From Dehalococcoidia bacterium (GTDB lineage Bacteria > Chloroflexota > Dehalococcoidia > Tepidiformales > Tepidiformaceae): DNA of 64,000 nucleotides. Below, piece by piece: positions 1-6,260 of the stretch. Position 1 is the stretch's first letter. The number at the start of each line of letters is the position of its first letter. The position numbers and the translations under genes were made by a program. The stretch lies in contig JADZEI010000001.1 of assembly GCA_020850615.1 (NCBI GenBank), forward strand, positions 52,402 to 116,401. Direction: 5' to 3'. The notes beneath the pieces were generated by a model. That model did no database searches and was not told the origin of the DNA. It saw only the letters and a program-made list of their open reading frames with translations.

Positions 1-731
1 GCGTCGCCATCGAGCTCCAGGAGCAGGAGGGCGCCGGTGAGCGCGGCCTCGCGCTCCCAGAGGCGGGCGGTGCGGGCGCGGTCGTGGGGCGCGGCGGGCA
101 CGTCCTCGCCGCGAAGGACGAAGACGGGGCGGCGCGATTCCAGGGCGAGCGCGGCGATGGCGCCGCGCTTCGCCTGCGCGTCATCGCCGGCGAGGACGGC
201 GAGGCCGCCGGCGAGGAGCTCTCGCAGGGCGGTTGTGTGGGGCGAGGCGCCGCCGGCGGGTGGCGGCAGCGGCCGGAGGATGGCCGCGAGCTCGGCGTCG
301 AGATAGTCCGCGCCGATGAGGTGATGGAGCACGCGTTCGGAGCAGCGAAGGCGGCGCGCGACGAGCGGCCCGTCGCCGGGCAGATCGACCAGCTCCCAGT
401 AGCGCAGTGGGCCGGCCGGGGAGAGCGCGCTCCAGTGGCCGCCGGGCAGCCTTGCGAGCGCGAGGCCGAAAGTGGGGTACGGCGCGCCGGGCTGGATGCG
501 GTCGAGGAGCGCGGCGGCCGCGGGGTCGGCTTCGTACGCGGCACAGAGAAGGAGGAGGTCGCGCTCGAAGGGCGAGAGGTTGAACGCCGCGGTGAGGGCA
601 TCGAGCGCCGAGGGCGGCGGTGCCCCGGCGGGCGGGGCGCCAGCGCCGTGATCGAGCGCGGCGAGCACGCGGCCGGTCTCGGCGACGAACGCCCGGTGGC
701 GGGCTTCGGCTGCGTCCGTGCGCGCGCTCAT
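1..731 (-). CDS. eCIS-type AAA+ ATPase, N-terminal 243 residues (partial)
   Basis: The gene runs off the left edge, so only the N-terminal part (243 codons) is present. The visible part matches the winged-helix-like N-terminal region of the ATP-binding proteins in extracellular contractile injection system clusters (Afp15/Pvc15 type): a segment reading LSPFERDLLLLCAAYE near residue 50, then PTFGLALARLPGGHWSAL near residue 85. The Walker motifs would lie beyond the edge and cannot be checked. The start ATG (731-729) overlaps the stop of the upstream DUF4255 gene as ATGA, so translation is coupled. The family is required for particle assembly or maturation in Afp/PVC; that role here is inferred from family and context. 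Confidence 0.8.
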   Translation of the reverse strand, partial: MSARTDAAEARHRAFVAETGRVLAALDHGAGAPPAGAPPPSALDALTAAFNLSPFERDLLLLCAAYEADPAAAALLDRIQPGAPYPTFGLALARLPGGHWSALSPAGPLRYWELVDLPGDGPLVARRLRCSERVLHHLIGADYLDAELAAILRPLPPPAGGASPHTTALRELLAGGLAVLAGDDAQAKRGAIAALALESRRPVFVLRGEDVPAAPHDRARTARLWEREAALTGALLLLELDGD

Positions 732-2074
732 ACGATGCTCACCGCGGGGGCCGCGTACTCGCCGGCCACCTGCGTCAGCGGGCTCTCGGCGCCGTCGACC
801 TGGACGCGGACGAGGTAGTCGCCGGGGACGACGTGCGTGACCGCGAAGGCGATGTTCGCGGTCGCGGTGACGGACGAGCTGGCGATGCCGTTGTTCGCGG
901 GCGCCGCGAAGGAGTAGGCGCGGGCAGGGCGAGTGGCGGGGGCACCGCGTTCGTAGAGATGCAGGGTGACGCGCTGGTCGCGGCCGACTTCGGGGACGAA
1001 ACCCACGTCGACCGTCGCGGAGAGCAGACCGACACCATCGACCACGACAGGAGCGCCGTTCTCAAGCGTCGGCGTTACCCCGGATGCGACCGGGGTGACT
1101 ACCGGGTGGAGGACGAACGCGGCGACGTTGGATTCGAAGCCGCGATGGGGCGTCGCGGGGTCACCCATGGGGACTTCGTGGACCACCTGGACGGACTGGA
1201 CCCCCGCGCGGAGCCCGGGCACCGCAGCCAGCGGCAGCGTGAGCCCGGTCGGGGTCACGGCAAGGGGCGGAGCCGCGACCACGCCGTCGCCGATGCGGAG
1301 GCTGGTCACCGGGCCGCGGAGGTCCGTGCCCCGGACCGCGAGCGTGCCGGTGGTGGTGGCGCGCGGGTCGGCGGGCGGCACCGCGGTCGTGCCGACGGAA
1401 TCGATGTGGGGCACGGCGAAGGGGATGGCCTGGACCAACGGCCGCTGCACCGGCAGCGCGCTGCGCGTCGACTTCGTGCTTTCGATGAGCACACACGACG
1501 CGGTGTAGGCGAGCGTGGGGCGATAGGGCACGGTGAACGCCGACCAGAGGCGCGAGAGCTCATCGACCGAGAGGCTGGAGGGCGTGATCTTGATCAGCTC
1601 CACCTGGTCGGCGAGGGCGGCGGCGGCGAGCGCCTGCAGCCCCGGCGGCAGCGCCGATCCGGTCACGGGCGGGGGAGCACCGAGGGCCGTGCGGATCGCG
1701 TCGCGCGTGAGCACGGGCTGTTCGTGGAGGAGCTGGGCGGCGTAGCCGAGCAGGATGTCCTGGACGAAGTCGTCGGTGCCGTAGGCGGTGAGCAGGTAGT
1801 GCAGGTCGAGCGCGAGGGGCGGATTGGCGACGCGCGCGCCGCCGGCGTCGTGCGAGGGGAGGGCGACGTTGCGCCAGCCCGGGTTCGGGCGGGCGTGGTA
1901 CATGAAGACGTTGAGCTGCGCCGGCTCGGTCTCGCCGGCGGCCACCTGGTCCGGCGGGCGGGAGGTGACGTTGACCAGGCCGGTTGCGGCCGAGAGGTCG
2001 TGCGCGATGAGCCCGTTGTTCAGCAGGTCACGGAGGACGGCGGTGACAGCGGCGATGGCGAGGGCGTTGCTCAT
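728..2074 (-). CDS. DUF4255 / Pvc16 N-terminal family protein, eCIS tail-terminator candidate
   Basis: This is a 448-residue protein. Residues 1 to about 190 are typical of the Pvc16_N (DUF4255) family: it opens MSNALAIAAVTAVLRDLLNN and contains LNVFMYHARPNPGWRN near residue 55. Homologues cap the tube-sheath end in Afp/PVC particles (Afp16). The rest (about 200-448) is beta-rich with IPT/TIG-like segments, an extension beyond the core domain. Start and stop overlap the neighbouring genes by 4 nt (ATGA) on each side, placing it firmly in the eCIS operon between the Pro-rich protein and the ATPase. Assignment is strong; the terminator role is from family knowledge. Confidence 0.9.
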   Translation of the reverse strand: MSNALAIAAVTAVLRDLLNNGLIAHDLSAATGLVNVTSRPPDQVAAGETEPAQLNVFMYHARPNPGWRNVALPSHDAGGARVANPPLALDLHYLLTAYGTDDFVQDILLGYAAQLLHEQPVLTRDAIRTALGAPPPVTGSALPPGLQALAAAALADQVELIKITPSSLSVDELSRLWSAFTVPYRPTLAYTASCVLIESTKSTRSALPVQRPLVQAIPFAVPHIDSVGTTAVPPADPRATTTGTLAVRGTDLRGPVTSLRIGDGVVAAPPLAVTPTGLTLPLAAVPGLRAGVQSVQVVHEVPMGDPATPHRGFESNVAAFVLHPVVTPVASGVTPTLENGAPVVVDGVGLLSATVDVGFVPEVGRDQRVTLHLYERGAPATRPARAYSFAAPANNGIASSSVTATANIAFAVTHVVPGDYLVRVQVDGAESPLTQVAGEYAAPAVSIV

Positions 2075-2760
2075 GGCCGGGCCCCGCCGTTGCGGAGGTA
2101 GTCTTCGAGCGATGGGCCGCGGGGGCGCTCCGGGCGCGGGCGCGACTCGCGCGACGGCGCCGGGGCGTGGACGGCCCGCACGTCCACGCGGCCGATGGTG
2201 ATGGTGACCACGTCCGGGGCCGCCGCGGCGGGAGGGGCGGGCTCCGTGGTCCGCGGTGGAAGGTCGCGCGGCTCGCGGGAAGCGACCGTGCGCGTCTCGA
2301 CGCGGGTGGCCGCGGGCGGTGTCGCCACGAGCGCAGGCGGTGGGGTCGCGGCGGGCGGGTCGGGGCGGGTGTCGGGCTCGACGGACGCTGCGGGGCGTTC
2401 GACCGCGGTGATGCGCTCCACCAGCGGGGCGGGTGGTAGGGCTGCGACGGGGAACTGGGCCAGCTGGTCGTTCAGAGCAACCGGTACTGTGGGCGTCGCG
2501 TCGTCCGTGCGGCTGTGTCCTTCCAGTGGACCTGCGGTTTCGCGGAACTGCCCTGCCAAGGGCCCACCCGCGGCCGGCGACGGGGCGGAAGACGGCTCGC
2601 GGCCGCGGAGGGCGGGCGGCGGCACCGAGGTCTCGAACTCGAGCTCCACCTCGTCGAAGCTGGCGGCGGTGGGGCGTTCGAAGCGGGACGGGACGACCGG
2701 GCGGGGCACGGGCGCCGTGCCGAGCGTCCGCACGGCGAGGCGGGTGAAGTAGTCGCTCAT
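2071..2760 (-). CDS. Proline/alanine-rich eCIS-associated protein of unknown function
   Basis: This 229-residue protein has a largely disordered Pro/Ala/Thr-rich middle (about 55-175). Two compact ends look ordered: the N-terminus with SDYFTRLAVRTLG and PSRFERP, and the C-terminus with VVTITIGRVDVRAVHA followed by GPSLEDYLRNGG. From memory, eCIS clusters often encode a short protein with similar end motifs and a variable linker, but no role is established to my knowledge. The ATG at 2760 was chosen because it gives ATGA overlaps with both neighbours; a longer frame to 2958 would run deep into the upstream gene. A structural adaptor or tether is possible, as an inference. Confidence 0.75.
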   Translation of the reverse strand: MSDYFTRLAVRTLGTAPVPRPVVPSRFERPTAASFDEVELEFETSVPPPALRGREPSSAPSPAAGGPLAGQFRETAGPLEGHSRTDDATPTVPVALNDQLAQFPVAALPPAPLVERITAVERPAASVEPDTRPDPPAATPPPALVATPPAATRVETRTVASREPRDLPPRTTEPAPPAAAAPDVVTITIGRVDVRAVHAPAPSRESRPRPERPRGPSLEDYLRNGGARP

Positions 2761-3488
2761 ACGCCGCCCTCGATGAGCTCGAGGTAGGCGGCGCGGCGAG
2801 CGGGGCTCAGCGCCAGGATGTCGCGCTCGGGCCAGCCGTACGCGCGGGCGATGCGGTGCACCTCCGGGAGCAGGCGGGAGGCGAAGGCTCGCAGCTCGTC
2901 CCAGAAGTAGGCGGCGATGTCGAACGGGGCCTCCCAGGCGGCCTCGCAGGCGGCACACTCCAGCTCGAGCACCGGGTCCGCGAACGCCGGGTGGTCGCTA
3001 GCGGCGGCGGCGATGGCGTCGCGTTCGCCGGGGGTGAGGGCGGCGAAGGGGATGGGCTCGCCCGCGCGCAGGAGCTCCGCGATGCAGCGTTCGAGCAGTG
3101 CGTCGCGGGCCGCTTCGACGCTTGCCGCGCCGCGGACAGCCGCGAGGTCCGCCGTGGCCGGGGGCCGGATGGCGACGCGCAGGCCGCCCACTTCGAGCAC
3201 GACCGGCGCGCCCGGCCGCGCCGGATCGGGGGCGAGCGCCGATGCGGCGGCCGTGAACTCGAGTGGTTCGGCGCAGGCAGGGCAGGTCACGAGGGCGCGC
3301 AGGTCATTGCCGAAGGCGTGGCGGCGCAGTTCGAACAGCATCGCATCGCGGCGGGCAATGCTCGCCGATGCGAGCTCGGCGCGCGGAACACCGGCCGCGG
3401 CGAGCACGGCAACGGGCCGCGCGGTGGGGTCGATCCCCTGCGCGCTCTCCCATACGTCGAGCATTTGAGCTGCTGTCAGCGCGTGCAT
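2757..3488 (-). CDS. T4-family baseplate hub assembly chaperone-like protein
   Basis: This 243-residue protein resembles the T4 baseplate-hub assembly chaperone family (gp26/Pfam T4_baseplate type) found in eCIS and phage-tail clusters. Two CxxC pairs are visible, CPAC near residue 89 and CAAC near residue 185, so a structural zinc is likely. The C-terminus has the family's Tyr/Trp/Arg-rich helix (YGWPERDILALSPARRAAYL). The start at 3488 (MHALTAAQMLDVW) leaves 38 nt after the tube gene; a longer frame to 3983 overlaps the tube gene entirely and is not credible. Its stop overlaps the next start as ATGA. Its role is probably in baseplate assembly rather than in the mature particle. Confidence 0.8.
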   Translation of the reverse strand: MHALTAAQMLDVWESAQGIDPTARPVAVLAAAGVPRAELASASIARRDAMLFELRRHAFGNDLRALVTCPACAEPLEFTAAASALAPDPARPGAPVVLEVGGLRVAIRPPATADLAAVRGAASVEAARDALLERCIAELLRAGEPIPFAALTPGERDAIAAAASDHPAFADPVLELECAACEAAWEAPFDIAAYFWDELRAFASRLLPEVHRIARAYGWPERDILALSPARRAAYLELIEGGV

Positions 3489-3526
3489 GCGTGTCCTCGG
3501 TGGGGGCCGGTGGTGACGCGGGTGGC

Positions 3527-4048
3527 TTACGGTTCGGTGAAAGCGGGTTCGTTGGGTTCGGGCACTTCGTAGTCCCGCTCCCAGCCTTCGTTTTCGAGCT
3601 TGATGCTCTGGATGAGGGCGGCGTTCGCGTTGGCGTCGAGGTCGGCCTCGGCCTGGTATTCGGAGACCCAGCAGCGGAACACCTTGTAGGCGAGCGCGAC
3701 CTGGCCGGCCTCGTTGTAGAGCTCGATGATGATGTCCTTGCGAAAGTCCTTGAGCGAGACTTCGGCGCCGAGGCCGGAACCGAAGTTCCAGACCTTGTTC
3801 GCCCAGCGTTCGAACTCGGGGTCGTGGGTGACGCCGCGTTCGAGCGTGATGGCCTCGTATTCGGTGCGGCCGGGGGACTTGCGGGATGTGCTCGGGTCGC
3901 CGCCTTCGCGGTGCTTGATCACTTCGCTGGTGCGCTTGAGGGCGCTCACCTTGCTCACGCCGGCGACGTAGCGGCCGTCCCACTTCACGCGGAACTTGAA
4001 GTTCTTGTAGGGGTCGAAGCGCTGGGCGTTGACTGAGAACTGGGCCAT
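3527..4048 (-). CDS. Contractile tail tube protein (gp19/TIGR02241 family)
   Basis: This 173-residue protein belongs to the phage tail region protein family that forms the inner tube of contractile injection systems (Afp1/Afp5, Hcp-like fold). Hallmarks are the N-terminal DPYKNFKFRVKWDGRYVAGVS, the central GGDPSTSRKSPGRTEYEAITLERG and the C-terminal IQSIKLENEGWERDYEVPEP. It sits 16 nt behind the sheath gene and ahead of the hub chaperone. Afp/PVC clusters usually carry two or three tube paralogues; only one is visible here and others may lie left of the window. Length fits the family's usual 145-175 residues. Confidence 0.92.
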   Translation of the reverse strand: MAQFSVNAQRFDPYKNFKFRVKWDGRYVAGVSKVSALKRTSEVIKHREGGDPSTSRKSPGRTEYEAITLERGVTHDPEFERWANKVWNFGSGLGAEVSLKDFRKDIIIELYNEAGQVALAYKVFRCWVSEYQAEADLDANANAALIQSIKLENEGWERDYEVPEPNEPAFTEP

Positions 4049-4064
4049 GGCGTCCGTCCTCCGT

Positions 4065-5999
4065 TCAGACCTGGAGCTGGCCGGCCATCTGCTGGAGCCG
4101 GATGATGACGAACTCGGCGGGCTTCAGCGGCGCGAAGCCGACGAGGATGTTGACGATGCCGCGATTGATGTCGTCCTGGGTCGTGGACTCGCGGTCGCAT
4201 TTGACGAAGTAGGCTTCGCGGGGCGTGGTGCCCTGGAAGGCGCCCTGGCGGAAGAGGCTGTTCATGAACGAACCGGCGTTCAGCCGGATCTGCGACCAGA
4301 GCGGCTCGTCGTTCGGTTCGAAGACGACCCATTTGAGCCCGCGGTAGAGGCTCTCTTCGAGGAAGAGCGCGAGCCGCCGGACCGGAACGTACTTCCATTC
4401 GGAGGCCTGTTGGTCGGCGCCCACGAGCGTGCGCGCACCCCAGGCGACCTGCCCGAAGACGGGGAAGGCGCGCAGGCAGTTGATCCCCAGCGGGTTGAGC
4501 GTGCCGTTCTCGGCGTCGGTGAGGGTGTATTCGAGCTGCTGGACGCCGCGGAGCGAGGCGTCGGTGCCGGCGGGGGCCTTCCAGACGCCGCGCTCGGCAT
4601 CGGTGCGGGCGTAGAGCCCGGCCATGAGGCCGCTCGACGCGACAGACCGCGGGCGGAAGCCGTTGTGCGGGTCGGCGACGCGCGGGCGAGGGTGGTAGAT
4701 GGCGGCGTTCTTGTGGCGAAGGGTGGCGTTGGCGTCGAGCCAGCCCTTGATCTCGGCGACCTCGTTGCGCGGGTTGTTGGCGGGCTGGGGGACATCGGCG
4801 ATGTAGAAGGCGCGGCGGCGCTCGCAGTACACCTCGGCAGCGGCGATGACCACGGCGGCCTCGCTGTCGCTCATCGCCATGGTGTCGGGCAGGCAGAGGA
4901 TGTTCACGAGGTCGACGGGCTCGAGCGCCTGCATGCCAGTGCGGGCGACCGGGTCGCCGAGGAGGTCGGTCGCGGAGGGCGGCGTGCCGTCGGCGCCGGC
5001 CTGCTGGCCCCCGGAGGGCACGGCCTGGCCGAGCTTCGTGGCGCCGCCGAGCGCGTAGCGCTGGACGTTGGCCGCGCCGGTGGCATCGAGCCCGATGCGG
5101 GTGGCGAGGCCGCCGGTGAGTGCGAGGTCGGTCGCGGCCGCGTCGGTGCCGGCGCGGATCACGAGGTACGGGCTCGCCGTGGCGGTCGCCATGGGCGTCA
5201 CCGTGGCCCGGGAGAGCGCGGGGTCAAGTCCCTGGATGCGCGTAGTGAGCACCGCCGCGAGCGCCGCGACCGTGGCCGGGACGGGCGCGCCGAGCTGGAC
5301 CGGCCCGAGCGCGGCGGCGCCGTCGATGCTCACCGAGATGGGGTCAGTGTTCACGAGCGTCGCCAGGACCGCGGGTGTGACCGGTGCGGAGATCGTGCCG
5401 GTGTGCGCCGGTCGCGCATTCGCGGCGGGGGTGCCCACGGCGGCGAGCGTGATCACCTTCGAACCGCCGTTCACGACCGCGGGCGCGAAGGTCCCGGCCG
5501 CGGAGTCCATCGTGAGGTTGCGGAAGATCTCGACGCGAGCCGGGGCGAGCCGCCCCTCGGCCAGGGCCAACTCCGTCACGGTGAGGTTGAAGGTCGCCGT
5601 GTCGCTGGTGTCGTAATCGATGTCGATGCGGATGTTGTCGCCCCAGGCGCCGGGGTTGGCGGCGGTCGCGAGGAGGATGGCGGTGCCGCCGGGCGCGGCG
5701 CGGAGCTGGACCGCCGAGCTGACCGCGGTGCCGGCGGCGGCCGTGCGCACAATCCAGGCTTCGCTGCCGCCGTTCAGGAAGAAGGACTGGACCGTGTAGC
5801 TCGCATGGCTGTGCGAATCGAGGCCGCCGAAGTGGCGGTCGAAGTCGGCCGTGCTGAAGACCTGGACCGCGGAGTTGAGCGGGCCGCGGCGGAAGTAGCC
5901 GGCAAAGGCGGCGACAGATGTTGCGACGCCGGTGATGGTTCGGACGCCGCTGGGGACCTCTTCGACATAGACGCCGGGGAAAGTGGGGGAAACTGGCAT
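4065..5999 (-). CDS. Contractile tail sheath protein
   Basis: This 644-residue sheath protein is the first gene of the eCIS operon. The N-terminus (TFPGVYVEEVPSGVRTITGV) and the motif FFLNGGSEAWIVR near residue 75 are classic sheath signatures. The conserved C-terminal handshake region includes TQDDINRGIVNILVGFAPLK and ends in EFVIIRLQQMAGQLQV. Residues 120-370 are an Ala/Thr/Val-rich insertion domain, probably surface exposed, making it longer than Afp2-type sheaths and closer in size to large phage sheaths. A GGAGG at 6011-6015 lies 11 nt before the ATG. Only one sheath gene is visible, against three in Afp and PVC. Confidence 0.95.
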   Translation of the reverse strand: MPVSPTFPGVYVEEVPSGVRTITGVATSVAAFAGYFRRGPLNSAVQVFSTADFDRHFGGLDSHSHASYTVQSFFLNGGSEAWIVRTAAAGTAVSSAVQLRAAPGGTAILLATAANPGAWGDNIRIDIDYDTSDTATFNLTVTELALAEGRLAPARVEIFRNLTMDSAAGTFAPAVVNGGSKVITLAAVGTPAANARPAHTGTISAPVTPAVLATLVNTDPISVSIDGAAALGPVQLGAPVPATVAALAAVLTTRIQGLDPALSRATVTPMATATASPYLVIRAGTDAAATDLALTGGLATRIGLDATGAANVQRYALGGATKLGQAVPSGGQQAGADGTPPSATDLLGDPVARTGMQALEPVDLVNILCLPDTMAMSDSEAAVVIAAAEVYCERRRAFYIADVPQPANNPRNEVAEIKGWLDANATLRHKNAAIYHPRPRVADPHNGFRPRSVASSGLMAGLYARTDAERGVWKAPAGTDASLRGVQQLEYTLTDAENGTLNPLGINCLRAFPVFGQVAWGARTLVGADQQASEWKYVPVRRLALFLEESLYRGLKWVVFEPNDEPLWSQIRLNAGSFMNSLFRQGAFQGTTPREAYFVKCDRESTTQDDINRGIVNILVGFAPLKPAEFVIIRLQQMAGQLQV

Positions 6000-6203
6000 C
6001 TGGGCGAAACCTCCGGTAGGTGGCGCATCCTACACCCGCTGTTAAGCGGTTTGCGTGGGACTTTTCACGGTTGAGTTCCCAGTTGGGAGTACAACTCGGC
6101 GCAATTTGCGTAAATTTTTCGCAACGTGCCCATTACAGCGCGGTTCTTTCCTACCGGTAGGAAACAGAGCCGCCGAAATAGCGTTTCGCTCGGGGGCGAA
6201 AAG
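6000..6203 (-). promoter_or_regulatory. Putative eCIS operon control region with several inverted repeats
   Basis: These 204 bases lie between the terminator of the repeat protein and the sheath gene and are visibly more AT-rich than their surroundings. They hold a perfect 18-bp palindrome, TTTCCTACCGGTAGGAAA (6147-6164), and an inverted repeat TTGCG/CGCAA around a T-rich centre (6106-6124). A candidate -10 hexamer TAGGAT reads on the minus strand at 6032-6027. A leader of roughly 20 nt before the GGAGG ribosome site would result. No convincing -35 was found, and which protein binds the palindrome is unknown. Confidence 0.45.
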
Positions 6204-6233
6204 AAGGCCGCCCGGTGTACACCGGGCGGCCTT
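6204..6233 (-). terminator. Rho-independent terminator of the Calx-beta/IPT gene
   Basis: A perfect 30-bp palindrome (arm AAGGCCGCCCGGTGT) begins 28 nt after the stop codon of the minus-strand repeat protein and is followed on that strand by TTCTTTTCG. It isolates the repeat-protein transcript from the eCIS operon. Confidence 0.8.
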
Positions 6234-6260
6234 AACTTAAATGGGTCGCGAGTGTGGACG

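Noticed and set aside
2071..2958. Longer 295-codon version of the Pro-rich eCIS protein
   Set aside because: The extra N-terminus lies inside the chaperone gene; the ATG at 2760 gives the same ATGA overlap seen at neighbouring junctions.
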